A stretch of DNA of 64,000 bases, taken from the NCBI GenBank assembly GCA_902809985.1, contig CADDXC010000001.1:2914001-2978000 (forward strand), written 5' to 3'. The DNA is from Clostridiaceae bacterium BL-3 (GTDB taxonomy: Bacteria > Bacillota > Clostridia > Clostridiales > Clostridiaceae). A program made the position numbers and the translations under genes. The notes under the pieces are model-generated. The model was not told the DNA's origin, did no database searches, and saw nothing but the letters and a program-made list of their open reading frames with translations. Below are positions 1-12,108 of the stretch, piece after piece; within the stretch, counting starts at the first letter, position 1, and each line of letters begins with the position of its first letter.

Positions 1-4
1 AAAA

Positions 5-385
5 ATGCTCATCAAGGCAGGAGCTGTTATTTTTATTATAGGCTGCTTATTTCAAATCATCGGTATGTTCTACAACAATGAATTACTTAATTATTTTAGC
101 GGAGAGTTAAGTAAAAATGGATTTAAAAATATTTCATATTTGCTGTTCATGATTTCTCTGGCTATCTGGGATATAGCTTTCTATTATTATTATTTTGCTA
201 AAAAATTCGAATTAGTATTAATGGCTTTTCTGTTTTGCGATTTTGTCATATGTGTACCTTTTCTGTTTGTATGGACTTATCTTCCACATCATAAAATGGG
301 AGGCATTGCTTTTATAGTAGGAATTACTTTTATAATAACTTTATTTTTAAGGGTGCATTACGTTAAAATTAAAAAATGGCATTAA
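5..385 (+). CDS. small multi-spanning membrane protein, unknown function
   Basis: A 126-residue reading frame that is mostly hydrophobic, with about four predicted membrane segments (near residues 5-23, 44-63, 70-92 and 98-117) and a basic C-terminal tail ending in KIKKWH. I do not recognise the family. The ATG lies four bases from the window edge, so no ribosome binding site can be seen and the true gene may start further upstream. It runs toward a hairpin terminator at 459-511, which fits its being the last gene of a plus-strand transcript. Confidence 0.55.
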   Translation: MLIKAGAVIFIIGCLFQIIGMFYNNELLNYFSGELSKNGFKNISYLLFMISLAIWDIAFYYYYFAKKFELVLMAFLFCDFVICVPFLFVWTYLPHHKMGGIAFIVGITFIITLFLRVHYVKIKKWH

Positions 386-458
386 GGTATTTATGTCTTC
401 CAACCTTTTTCGCAATTATAAGCCATTTGTGCAACCTCGAAAACTCTTACAACAAGCC

Positions 459-511
459 AAAATAGCTTATATTATCAACTTCTTTTAGAAGTTATAGTAT
501 AAGCTATTTTT
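459..511. terminator. bidirectional hairpin terminator between membrane protein and tRNA-Cys
   Basis: The arms AAAATAGCTTATA (459-471) and TATAAGCTATTTT (498-510) pair over 13 bp and enclose a second small hairpin (AACTTC/GAAGTT). The plus strand runs into TTTTT and the minus strand also ends in a T-run, so it can stop both the upstream plus-strand gene and the minus-strand tRNA-Cys transcript. Confidence 0.75.
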
Positions 512-533
512 AAACTATCAACAATATCAAATT

Positions 534-607
<74 letters not shown>

Positions 608-739
608 ATGTCTAATATTCAACGAAATTTATTATAGCATTAATATGTATGCTCTGTCAATCCAAATTTATCCAATTAATTCTTAATAAATTTATTCCAT
701 AAATTGAATTTATTGCTATAAAAAAAGTATCTACCGATA

Positions 740-750
740 TATGTTATAAT
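740..750 (+). promoter_or_regulatory. extended -10 promoter of the sirtuin gene
   Basis: TATAAT at 745-750 is preceded by TGT, giving an extended -10 element (TGn-TATAAT). No good -35 hexamer is visible 17 bp upstream. It lies 20 bp ahead of the sirtuin start codon. Confidence 0.55.
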
Positions 751-769
751 ACTACATAGAGGTGATATT

Positions 770-1495
770 ATGAGTTATGAAAATTTAAAATCTGCTGTAG
801 ACAATAGTAATAACATTGTATTTTTAGGAGGTGCGGGAGTTTCTACAGAATCAAATATACCTGATTTTAGATCCGAAGCAGGCCTTTACAAAACTAAAAA
901 TAATTTTTCATATCCTCCTGAAGTAATGTTAAGTCATTCATTTTTTATGTCTCATACTGAAGACTTTTTCGAATTTTACAGAAAAAAAATGATATATAAA
1001 GATGCAAAGCCCAACGACGCACATTATGCTCTAGCTGAATTAGAAAAGCAAGGAAAATTAAAAACCATAGTAACTCAAAATATAGACGGCCTTCATCAAA
1101 TGGCCGGATCAAAGAATGTCTTGGAGCTGCACGGTTCAATCCATCGAAATTACTGTACCAAATGCAATAAGTTTTTTGATCTGGATTATATAATAAATAG
1201 TCCTGATACCATACCTAAATGTGATAAATGTAACGGACTGGTAAAACCTGATGTAGTCTTATATGAGGAAAGCTTAGACATGGATGTATTGAATAAATCC
1301 GTTAAATACATAAGTCAAGCTGATATCCTAATTGTAGGTGGAACATCCCTGGTAGTATACCCTGCTGCAGGATTAATTAATTATTTTAAAGGCAAAAAAC
1401 TCGTTCTTATAAATAAATCATCTACTCCTTATGATAACAGAGCTGATATAGTTATACATGATAAAATAGGTACAGTTTTAAAAAGTGTTTTATAA
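770..1495 (+). CDS. NAD-dependent protein deacylase, sirtuin (Sir2/CobB/SrtN family)
   Basis: A 241-residue bacterial sirtuin, which removes acyl groups from protein lysines using NAD+. The sequence shows the NAD-binding GAGVSTESNIPDFRS motif (about residues 22-36), TQNIDGLH (about 104-111), the catalytic histidine in ELHGS, and a structural zinc site made of two CxxC pairs (CTKC and CDKC). GTSLVVYPAA near residue 192 is the second NAD-binding motif. The ribosome binding site is GAGGTGA, spaced well from ATG 770. Length is normal for the family. It is transcribed alone, with a promoter at 740-750 and a terminator just after the stop. Confidence 0.95.
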   Translation: MSYENLKSAVDNSNNIVFLGGAGVSTESNIPDFRSEAGLYKTKNNFSYPPEVMLSHSFFMSHTEDFFEFYRKKMIYKDAKPNDAHYALAELEKQGKLKTIVTQNIDGLHQMAGSKNVLELHGSIHRNYCTKCNKFFDLDYIINSPDTIPKCDKCNGLVKPDVVLYEESLDMDVLNKSVKYISQADILIVGGTSLVVYPAAGLINYFKGKKLVLINKSSTPYDNRADIVIHDKIGTVLKSVL

Positions 1496-1535
1496 GAATA
1501 ATATAAACAAGACTGTCTCAGGAAATTACCCGGAA

Positions 1536-1574
1536 AGTAAAAAATACCTGGATTTGCATAAATCAAATCCAGGC
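1536..1574 (-). terminator. terminator of the parvulin gene (hairpin shared with sirtuin 3' end)
   Basis: The arms CCTGGATTTG (1547-1556) and CAAATCCAGG (1564-1573) form a perfect 10-bp stem with a 7-nt loop. On the minus strand the stem is followed by TATTTTTTAC, a good U-tract for the gene at 1588-2331. On the plus strand it is followed only by CATTTTC, which may also help stop the sirtuin transcript. Confidence 0.85.
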
Positions 1575-1587
1575 ATTTTCCCCAGTG

Positions 1588-2331
1588 CTATTTAAGTTCC
1601 ACCTCATATTTACTTTTCAAACCTTCAGTAAATTGACTATACTTAAAAGCCTGTCTTTCCTGTAATAGCCCTCTCCTAATTGCATCCTTAACCTCAGCAA
1701 AAGTTTTTATTGAAGCCTCTTCCTTATTTTCAACTTTTATAAGGTGATATCCAAATTGGGTTTTTACAGGCTGACTTACTACTCCTATCTCTAGCTGAAA
1801 AGCTGTATTTTCAAATTCAGGTACCATTTGTCCCCTTGTAAATTTTCCAAGGTTTCCTCCTTGTGCTTTTGATGGACACGAAGAGTATTTTTTAGCAGCA
1901 TCTTCAAAAGATAACCCGGTTTTTACCTTTTCTAATACTTCATTTGCTTTTTCAAGGGAATCCACCAGTATGTGTCTTGCTGTTATATTTTCGGGATTTT
2001 TATACATGTTTCTATTAGCTTTATAGTAATCTTCAACTTCCTTATCTGTGACCTTGACATCTTCCAGAATCTTATCTACTGCCACTTGAGTCATCATTTC
2101 TTTTTTTACGGCTTCTAATTTAGCTAAATAACTCTCGCTACTTTCCATGTGTTCATCTTTAGCATAATTATAAATGAGTTCAAAAGATATTATTTCATTT
2201 AACAATTGTTTCCTACCATTTTCAGTTTCCAAGTACCGCTGTCTTTCTGCTGGAAATCTTCTTATCGTATTTTGCAGATCCTGTTCTGTTATTTCCATTC
2301 CATTGACAACTGCCAACACATTATTTTGCAT
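1588..2331 (-). CDS. cytoplasmic parvulin-type peptidyl-prolyl isomerase
   Basis: A 247-residue protein with an N-terminal helical SurA/PrsA-like region and a parvulin PPIase domain (about residues 100-215: ITARHILVDS, GGNLGKFTRGQMVPEFE, GYHLIKVENK). It probably catalyses cis-trans isomerisation of prolyl bonds. Unlike the PrsA lipoprotein at 56995-58020 it has no signal peptide or lipobox, so a cytoplasmic location is inferred. The start is placed at ATG 2331 because AAGGAG lies 7-8 bases ahead of it; a longer in-frame start at 2367 has no ribosome binding site. A single-gene transcript is likely. Confidence 0.9.
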   Translation of the reverse strand: MQNNVLAVVNGMEITEQDLQNTIRRFPAERQRYLETENGRKQLLNEIISFELIYNYAKDEHMESSESYLAKLEAVKKEMMTQVAVDKILEDVKVTDKEVEDYYKANRNMYKNPENITARHILVDSLEKANEVLEKVKTGLSFEDAAKKYSSCPSKAQGGNLGKFTRGQMVPEFENTAFQLEIGVVSQPVKTQFGYHLIKVENKEEASIKTFAEVKDAIRRGLLQERQAFKYSQFTEGLKSKYEVELK

Positions 2332-2399
2332 ATATTTTCTCCTTAACATTATTATATTTATTATCAATTATGACATAATTCCCACATTTTTTCTATATA

Positions 2400-2431
2400 A
2401 AAATTAAAAGTTCCAGATAAACTCTGAAACT
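2400..2431 (-). terminator. terminator downstream of rRNA operon 1 and tRNA-Phe
   Basis: On the minus strand AGTTTCAGA pairs with TCTGGAACT (nine pairs including one G-T) around a 5-nt loop, followed by TTTAATTTTTATA. It lies two bases beyond the tRNA-Phe CCA end. Confidence 0.8.
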
Positions 2432-2433
2432 TC

Positions 2434-2509
<76 letters not shown>

Positions 2510-2522
2510 ATATATGTATTTA

Positions 2523-2638
2523 TCTGGCGACGACCTGCTCTCCCACAGGGCCTCCCCTGCAGTACCATGGGCACTGTGAAGCTTAACCTTCCTGTTCGAA
2601 ATGGTAAGGGGTGTTGCCTTCACGTTATTGCCACCAGA
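2523..2638 (-). rRNA. rrf: 5S rRNA, operon 1
   Basis: About 116 nt whose ends pair (TCTGGTGGC at the 5' end, GCCAGA at the 3' end). It contains the conserved CATTTCGAACAGGAAGG and GTGGGAGAGCAGGTCG segments of 5S rRNA. An identical copy lies 25,289 bp further on. Ends are placed by the terminal stem and may be off by one or two bases. Confidence 0.95.
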
Positions 2639-2649
2639 TATTTTTACCG

Positions 2650-2767
2650 AAAATTACTACTAACTTCGCATTCCTTCGTCAAGTCTTTCGCTGCGGTGCT
2701 CACTTACATGAGTAAGCTCTGCTCCTCACTCGAGTCTTTCCTTGAACTGCTCGCTATTATCAATTTT
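2650..2767 (-). repeat. rRNA-spacer palindromic repeat, copy R1
   Basis: This 118-bp element sits in the 23S-5S spacer. It starts AAAATTACTACTAACTTCG and ends CTCGCTATTATCAATTTT on the plus strand, so the ends are inverted repeats of each other. The interior carries the family core GCGGTGCTCACTTACATGAG. See R2-R7 for the other copies. Confidence 0.8.
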
Positions 2768-2845
2768 CTTGACATATTACCTTATTATTACCAAAGGTAT
2801 AAATCACTACTCCTCAGCTTCAGCTGAGTGAGTTTAGAGAACCCT

Positions 2846-2872
2846 GTTCTCTCAAAATTGCACAGTAAATAT
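2846..2872 (-). other. 3' arm of the 23S pre-rRNA processing stem, operon 1
   Basis: This segment is complementary to 6319-6345 at 25 of 27 positions. The two arms bracket the whole 23S gene, as expected for the RNase III processing stem. The identical arm of operon 2 is at 28135-28161. Confidence 0.8.
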
Positions 2873-2891
2873 CCCATCCATGTCTTCTTTT

Positions 2892-5785
<2,894 letters not shown>

Positions 5786-5794
5786 TTTGCTTCG

Positions 5795-5912
5795 AAAATT
5801 ACCATCAGCTTCACAATATTTCGTCAAAACTCTCTTTCCGGTGCTCATTTACATAAGTAAACTCCGCTCCTCTATCGAGTCTTTCCTTGTCTTGTTCGCT
5901 GCTGCCAATTTT
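5795..5912 (-). repeat. rRNA-spacer palindromic repeat, copy R2
   Basis: A 118-bp copy in the 16S-23S spacer, beginning ten bases beyond the 23S 5' end. It starts AAAATTACCATCAGCTTC and ends TTCGCTGCTGCCAATTTT. Its core is more diverged than those of R1 and R3. Confidence 0.8.
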
Positions 5913-5928
5913 CTATTACTCTGATTGA

Positions 5929-6046
5929 AAAATTGCTACTAACTTTGCATTTCATCGTCAAGTCTTTCGCTGCGGTGCTCACTTACATAAGTAAGCTCTG
6001 CTCCTCCCTCAAGCCTTTCCTCGAACTGCTCGTTACTGCCAATTTT
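5929..6046 (-). repeat. rRNA-spacer palindromic repeat, copy R3
   Basis: A 118-bp copy in the 16S-23S spacer. It starts AAAATTGCTACTAACTTTG and ends CTCGTTACTGCCAATTTT. Its core is very close to that of R1, suggesting recent copying or conversion between them. Confidence 0.8.
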
Positions 6047-6143
6047 CTATTACTTAGTTATAAATCTTACCTTAAATGTTTTTTTAACTTCAATCTTAGT
6101 TATAACTTGCTTTACTACAAAGGTTATTTCTAACCTTAGCTCT

Positions 6144-6262
6144 AAAATTACCATTAGCTTCCTACAGCTGCGTCAAATGCCTCACTGCGGTGCTCATTTA
6201 CACTAAGTAAACTCCGCTCCTCCTTTGGCCTTTTCCTTGCTGTACTCGCTGCTGCCAATTTT
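6144..6262 (-). repeat. rRNA-spacer palindromic repeat, copy R4
   Basis: A 119-bp copy in the 16S-23S spacer. It starts AAAATTACCATTAGCTTCC and ends CTCGCTGCTGCCAATTTT. It is separated from R3 by about 97 bp of AT-rich DNA with no gene. Confidence 0.8.
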
Positions 6263-6268
6263 AGCTTT

Positions 6269-6311
6269 AAAATTGCCACTAACTTCGTATAAACATACTC
6301 GTTACTGCCAA
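6269..6311 (-). repeat. rRNA-spacer repeat, internally deleted copy R5
   Basis: Only the two ends of the repeat remain: AAAATTGCCACTAACTTCG followed after a short gap by CTCGTTACTGCCAA. This 43-bp relic supports the view that the inverted-repeat ends define the element. Confidence 0.7.
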
Positions 6312-6318
6312 CTCTATT

Positions 6319-6345
6319 ATATTTACTGTGCAATTTTCAAAGAAC
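6319..6345 (-). other. 5' arm of the 23S pre-rRNA processing stem, operon 1
   Basis: Complementary to 2846-2872 at 25 of 27 positions. It lies outside copies R2-R5, so those copies are inside the excised precursor stem. The operon 2 counterpart is 31608-31634. Confidence 0.8.
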
Positions 6346-6433
6346 AAATTTCTTTCAATCTGCAGTGTTTAATTCACACTGCACAATTGGGTGAAGAATT
6401 CAACTGTCAATTCTTGATTGTCAACTGACTTCT

Positions 6434-6453
6434 GATCCTTCAAAATTAAACAG
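6434..6453 (-). other. 3' arm of the 16S pre-rRNA processing stem, operon 1
   Basis: Complementary to 8403-8422 at 18 of 20 positions, so the pair brackets the 16S gene as an RNase III-type processing stem. The operon 2 counterpart is 31723-31742. Confidence 0.8.
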
Positions 6454-6521
6454 AATAAACGGATACTTACATAAGACAAACCTTTTAAGAAAGCCTTTCT
6501 CAGGCTCCCTTTCGACTCCCT

Positions 6522-8035
<1,514 letters not shown>

Positions 8036-8055
8036 AGTTGTCTTTGACTCTGTTG

Positions 8056-8173
8056 AAAATTGTTATTAACTTCGCAATACTGTGTCAAAATACTCACTGC
8101 GGTACTCATTTACTCAAGTAAACTCTGTTCCTCCTTCGCATTTTTCCTTGTCTTGCTCGTCACTAACAATTTT
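8056..8173 (-). repeat. rRNA-spacer palindromic repeat, copy R6
   Basis: A 118-bp copy in the 16S leader, starting about 20 bases upstream of the 16S 5' end. It starts AAAATTGTTATTAACTTCG and ends CTCGTCACTAACAATTTT; the two ends have changed together so they still pair. Confidence 0.8.
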
Positions 8174-8192
8174 AGACTTACTGCCTTTGTTG

Positions 8193-8309
8193 GAAATTGC
8201 CATTAACTTCGTCCAGCTTCGTCAAATGCTTCATTCCGGTGCTCATTTACCTAAGTAAACTCTGCTCCTCATTCGGCCTTTTCCTTGCTGTACTCGTTAC
8301 TGTCAATTT
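8193..8309 (-). repeat. rRNA-spacer palindromic repeat, copy R7
   Basis: A 117-bp copy in the 16S leader. It starts GAAATTGCCATTAACTTCG and ends CTCGTTACTGTCAATTTC, the terminal base change being matched on both sides. It lies between the 16S gene and the 5' processing arm. Confidence 0.8.
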
Positions 8310-8402
8310 CAAGCATATTACTTACGAAATTACTTTCTTTGCTGCTGTCGCAGCTCAAAAGAATTGCTGGTTTATTCTCATATAAGTTTCCCTATATTTA
8401 TT

Positions 8403-8422
8403 CTGTTCAATTTTCAAGGATC
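8403..8422 (-). other. 5' arm of the 16S pre-rRNA processing stem, operon 1
   Basis: Pairs with 6434-6453 at 18 of 20 positions. Copies R6 and R7 lie between this arm and the mature 16S 5' end. The operon 2 counterpart is 33692-33711. Confidence 0.8.
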
Positions 8423-8460
8423 ATCTCAAGCTGCCTGCTCTTCTTTAAGACAGCTTTTAT

Positions 8461-8489
8461 AGTATATCATCTGTAACTACATTTGTCAA
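8461..8489 (-). promoter_or_regulatory. rRNA operon 1 promoter P1
   Basis: On the minus strand TTGACA (8489-8484) and TATACT (8466-8461) are separated by exactly 17 bp, a near-consensus housekeeping promoter. It reads toward the 16S leader about 40 bp before the processing arm. Confidence 0.88.
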
Positions 8490-8549
8490 TGTTCTTTTCT
8501 GAATTTTTATTATTTTTTTAAAACATAAAAAATTGAAAAACATTGATTC

Positions 8550-8578
8550 TATCATGTTGCCGCTTCATTTCGTGACAA
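8550..8578 (-). promoter_or_regulatory. possible rRNA operon 1 promoter P2
   Basis: On the minus strand TTGTCA (8578-8573) and ATGATA (8555-8550) are 17 bp apart, 89 bp upstream of P1. Tandem promoters are common before rRNA operons, but this one is weaker by sequence. Confidence 0.45.
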
Positions 8579-8727
8579 CAGTTGATATTCTATCATATTT
8601 CATTTTATTTTCTCTGCAGTATATATCCTTAAAACCAATTTATCTTATATTTCCTGCTGTATAATAGCTTTTTCCATACCATTCGTATACTGATACACTA
8701 GGTGCTGTTTATTTTATAATTTCATCA

Positions 8728-9870
8728 TCATGAACTGTGAATTTCTCTTAAAAAGCACTGTGCCATATCACATTTACACTTGAATCCAAAATGCTCTAAA
8801 GCTCTTTGAAGAGAATATAAAGTATGGACTACTAGATCTTCTCTAGCATTTTCACCCATATGCCCTATTCTAATCACCTTCCCCTCCAAATATCCAAAAG
8901 AACCTGCTATCAGAACATTAAAATTGTCCACCATGTATTGTCTCAACTTCTTTTCATCTATACCTGCCGGTACTTCAATAACACTTACAGTATTGGAATA
9001 TCCATTTCTTGTATACAAATGCAGTCCAGCTTCTATAATAGCTTTTCTCATGCTTTTTCCGATTCTTTCATGCCTTTTTAGAACACCATCATCTGATAAA
9101 ATATTGTCCACCGCTGTTCTCAATGCAATTATATCACTTATAGGTGGGGTATATGGAAACCACTTTTCTTCATAATAATTTTTCCAAATCAGTAGATTAC
9201 AATAAAAAGACTTTATAGGGCTCTTTCTGCTTTCCATTGCAGAAAACGCATCTTTACTGATACTGAGCAGTGAAAGACCCGGAGGTGCTGAAATACATTT
9301 TTGAGATCCTCCTACAACTATATCTATTTTCCAATTATCAACTTCTAGATTTTCACCTCCCATAGCGGAAACACTATCCACTAGAGTCAATATACCTTTT
9401 TCCTTGAGCATAGGACATATTTTTGACAAATCATTCAGTACTCCTGATGGAGTATCACAGTGCACAACCGTGGCATACTTAAAATTGCTGTCCTTATCTA
9501 AAAATCTCTTTAAATCCTCTAAATTTATTTCTTCTCTCCTGTCTCCCTTAAAAAACACCACTTCGCCATCATACAATTTGATTAAATCTGCAAATCCCTC
9601 TCCAAATATTCCATTGTCAATTACAAGTACTCTATCCCCTTTTTCAGTGAGAGAGGCACAGGCAGCCTCTAAACCAAGCATACCTTCGCCGCCTAATATT
9701 CTAACTTCATTTTTAGTTTTTAAAAGTTCACTTATCTTTTTACAAGTTTCCTTATAAAAATCATAGAATTTAATATCTAAATCAGGATTTGTGCATCGCA
9801 CACTTCTAGCCAGCCTCACATTTTCTCTAACTTCTGTGGGCCCCGGCGTCATTATATATGGAACTTTCAA
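8728..9870 (-). CDS. class V pyridoxal-phosphate aminotransferase (serine/alanine-glyoxylate type)
   Basis: A 380-residue PLP enzyme of the serine-pyruvate/alanine-glyoxylate aminotransferase group. It opens with the family signature MTPGPTEV and has GGEGMLGLEAA (PLP phosphate region), DSVSAMGGE with the cofactor-binding aspartate, and GGSQKCISAPPG, whose lysine should form the Schiff base. The substrate cannot be fixed from sequence; relatives act on serine, alanine or glyoxylate, and some are mis-annotated as a hydrogenase subunit. The start is placed at TTG 9870, six bases after GAGGTG; the upstream in-frame GTG at 9879 overlaps that ribosome binding site. The gene lies just upstream of rRNA operon 1 in the same direction. 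Confidence 0.88.
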   Translation of the reverse strand: MKVPYIMTPGPTEVRENVRLARSVRCTNPDLDIKFYDFYKETCKKISELLKTKNEVRILGGEGMLGLEAACASLTEKGDRVLVIDNGIFGEGFADLIKLYDGEVVFFKGDRREEINLEDLKRFLDKDSNFKYATVVHCDTPSGVLNDLSKICPMLKEKGILTLVDSVSAMGGENLEVDNWKIDIVVGGSQKCISAPPGLSLLSISKDAFSAMESRKSPIKSFYCNLLIWKNYYEEKWFPYTPPISDIIALRTAVDNILSDDGVLKRHERIGKSMRKAIIEAGLHLYTRNGYSNTVSVIEVPAGIDEKKLRQYMVDNFNVLIAGSFGYLEGKVIRIGHMGENAREDLVVHTLYSLQRALEHFGFKCKCDMAQCFLREIHSS

Positions 9871-10038
9871 CAAAATCACCTCTTAAACAATTTAACAGCA
9901 TTATATCATCAGCATATTTATTTGCAAATGTATTGGTACAATTATGCTAAAAGTAGATAAATTATTTCATTTAAAAAGTATATATATGTTAAAATGTAAG
10001 AAAATATAATTGATAAAATATTAGAAAGGAAATCTTTT

Positions 10039-10638
10039 ATGAATGATATAGAAGAAAGGCTTAGAAAAAAAATTAAAGAAATTTGTGACAATTACAAGGA
10101 GTCTCCAATAGGCGGATATATATCAGGAGATGGTCCCATTCCCTGTGACGTATTATTTGTAGGTGAGGCTCCCGGTAAAACAGAAGTAGAAAGGGGTAAA
10201 CCTTTTGTGGGCATGGCTGGCAAAACTTTTGAAAAATACCTAAACCTAATAAATTTAGAAAGGAAAATGGTTCGAATAACTAACAGCTGTTTTTTCAGGC
10301 CTATTAAGATAAAAGAAGGTAAAAACGGAAGAAAAACTGTAAGCAACAGAACTCCAAAGATTTCTGAAATAAAACTGTTCAAGGATATACTGAATAAAGA
10401 AATTGAACTGGTAAATCCTAGAATAATTATAACTTTGGGAAATACACCTTTAAAAATATTTACTGAATTCAACTCTATAGGAGAGTGTCACGGAAATATC
10501 TATTTTAATGAACAGCTTAAAAAACATATATTTCCTATGTACCACCCCTCTGCTCTGACTTACAATAGAAATAGCAATTTTGAATCTACCTATAAAAACG
10601 ACTGGCTAAAATTAAAGAACGCTCTAAATAACCTTTAG
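10039..10638 (+). CDS. uracil-DNA glycosylase superfamily protein (family 4-like)
   Basis: A 199-residue protein with motif A GEAPGKTEVERGKPFVGMAG (about residues 42-61) and motif B HPSA near residue 171, the two catalytic motifs of family 4 and related uracil-DNA glycosylases, which remove uracil from DNA in base excision repair. Classical family 4 enzymes carry four iron-sulfur cysteines including an N-terminal CxxC. Here only single cysteines at about 16, 36, 83 and 149 are seen and the CxxC is absent, so a cluster of the usual type is doubtful. AGAAAGGA precedes ATG 10039. It converges on the VanZ-like gene with overlapping stop codons. Confidence 0.85.
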   Translation: MNDIEERLRKKIKEICDNYKESPIGGYISGDGPIPCDVLFVGEAPGKTEVERGKPFVGMAGKTFEKYLNLINLERKMVRITNSCFFRPIKIKEGKNGRKTVSNRTPKISEIKLFKDILNKEIELVNPRIIITLGNTPLKIFTEFNSIGECHGNIYFNEQLKKHIFPMYHPSALTYNRNSNFESTYKNDWLKLKNALNNL

Positions 10639-10658
10639 AGCTCTTTAGCCCTTTTTTT
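10621..10658. terminator. bidirectional terminator built from two overlapping gene ends
   Basis: The arms GCTCTAAA (10621-10628) and TTTAGAGC (10634-10641) form a perfect stem with a 5-nt loop. It covers the last codons and stop of the glycosylase gene and the stop of the convergent gene. The plus strand continues into CCCTTTTTTT. The minus strand has a weaker T-rich tail. Confidence 0.75.
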
Positions 10659-11066
10659 GTACCAGTAATAACATATCAAAAATCCCACCATTCCACCTGC
10701 AGTATCTATTATTACATCTTTCATTCGAGCAGTTCTTCCCAACACAAACAGCTGATGAAATTCATCTGAACAGGAATACAAAAATATTACTGAAAGTGAA
10801 AAAGCAGCTAATTTTTTCAACTTGAAATTCTCTTTTCCCGCGTTGAATATAAGTACTGATAATATTAAATACTCTAAAAAATGAGAAACTTTTCTCACTA
10901 CAAAATTGGCTAAGTTTCCAAATATACTATTTAAATCAATCCCTAACATCTGAAATATATATATAACAAATTCGCTTTTATCATTTGACACAACTGCTTT
11001 CTGATTGGAAAAAGCAAATATTATTATCATCCATAATACTACTAAAATCCACTTAAATTTTCTCAT
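10635..11066 (-). CDS. VanZ-like membrane protein
   Basis: A 143-residue VanZ-family protein with about four membrane segments and the conserved signature around WMIIIFAFSNQ (residues 12-22), VVRKVSHFLEY and YSCSDEFHQLFV with its acidic/aromatic cluster. VanZ relatives are associated with low-level teicoplanin resistance and envelope functions, but most members have no proven role. The stop codon overlaps that of the convergent glycosylase gene. It sits 45 bp downstream of the third M42 gene on the same strand and may be read from that operon. Confidence 0.85.
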   Translation of the reverse strand: MRKFKWILVVLWMIIIFAFSNQKAVVSNDKSEFVIYIFQMLGIDLNSIFGNLANFVVRKVSHFLEYLILSVLIFNAGKENFKLKKLAAFSLSVIFLYSCSDEFHQLFVLGRTARMKDVIIDTAGGMVGFLICYYWYKKRAKEL

Positions 11067-11111
11067 TTCACATTTAAGCCTTTCTAAATAACCTTAATCG
11101 AATATTCATTT

Positions 11112-12083
11112 TTACAGAAGACTACTAAAATTCCCCAAATGTTTTAATACCTTTATAGTATCTTCCACGTCATCAATAGATATCATTTCTGAAGCAGAAT
11201 ACTTATACCTACAGGGTATCGCAATTTCACCAGTTCTTATACCAATTCTCTCTTTATGCAATAATCCTCCTTCAGATCTGTCTGTACTTATGCTGTACTG
11301 AAGGTTTACATTTGCCTTCTGGGCTGCATTTTCCAATATATTCTTTACATCTCTGTGCATTATAAGAGAATTATCCATGATCTTGAGCACAGGACCTTCT
11401 CCCATGTTTATATTTGTATCCGGTTTTTCTGAATTTTTTGCCTTATCAGTTCCCACTACTATACAATAATCAGGCTTTATATTATTCGCCGCAATTCCTG
11501 CTCCTATTCCTCCGACTTCACCCTGAGAGGCAAACACAAAATCAATCTCAATTCCATCCTCCATTTCAATTTCCTCTATAAGCCTCAAAAGTATATAACA
11601 TCCTACTTTACTGTGTAAAAGCGGACTTATTATATTATTATCCCCTGCATTTAAATAAGGTCCTACGAGTAATGCCATGTCACCTTCTTTTACTTTTTTC
11701 AATACCTCTTCCTTTTCTTTTACCCCTATATCAACAAACATATCTTTGGAAGAAGTATATATTTTACCCAATGTGCCATTCTCAAATCTTATAAAACTGT
11801 GGGATATATCTTCCTTATTAAAATGACCTATATTGCTGACTCTTATCATTCCATTATCATCTACATGATTTACTATAAATCCAACTGAATCCATATGGGA
11901 ACACAACATAATTTTAATTTCTCCAGATCCTAATTTCAATATTACGTTACCTATACCATCCTCATATACGCTCTGATCTATGTTATTTAGATAATCTTTT
12001 ATTACCCGCTTAACTTCATATTCCCTACCGCTAATTCCAAAAGAATTGATTAATTTTATTAGAAGTTTATCCAAAATTCTCAC
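11112..12083 (-). CDS. M42-family peptidase homologue, active site largely lost
   Basis: A 323-residue homologue of M42 aminopeptidases (FrvX/PepA/CelM). The first metal-binding pair HMD (H63, D65) remains. The bridging aspartate of the usual AxDNRxG is replaced (LLHSKVG, His157), the catalytic EE pair has become GE (188-189), and the last metal histidine of MHTSxE is missing (RYKYSASEM). It is therefore unlikely to be a normal peptidase; a structural or regulatory role is inferred. It is the third gene of an M42 trio, 25 bp after its neighbour. GTG 12083 touches the GGAGGGG ribosome binding site; TTG at 12074 may be the real start. Confidence 0.85.
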   Translation of the reverse strand: MRILDKLLIKLINSFGISGREYEVKRVIKDYLNNIDQSVYEDGIGNVILKLGSGEIKIMLCSHMDSVGFIVNHVDDNGMIRVSNIGHFNKEDISHSFIRFENGTLGKIYTSSKDMFVDIGVKEKEEVLKKVKEGDMALLVGPYLNAGDNNIISPLLHSKVGCYILLRLIEEIEMEDGIEIDFVFASQGEVGGIGAGIAANNIKPDYCIVVGTDKAKNSEKPDTNINMGEGPVLKIMDNSLIMHRDVKNILENAAQKANVNLQYSISTDRSEGGLLHKERIGIRTGEIAIPCRYKYSASEMISIDDVEDTIKVLKHLGNFSSLL

Positions 12084-12108
12084 CCCTCCACCTTTTAACT
12101 AAACCATA

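Noticed and set aside
5786-6521. tRNA-Ile or tRNA-Ala in the 16S-23S spacer
   Set aside because: I looked for cloverleaf arms and the GTTCGA T-loop on the minus strand and found none; the spacer holds only repeats and processing arms.
8728-9870. Annotation of the class V aminotransferase as a hydrogenase subunit
   Set aside because: The PLP lysine motif and family signature are clear; the hydrogenase name is a historical mis-annotation of relatives.
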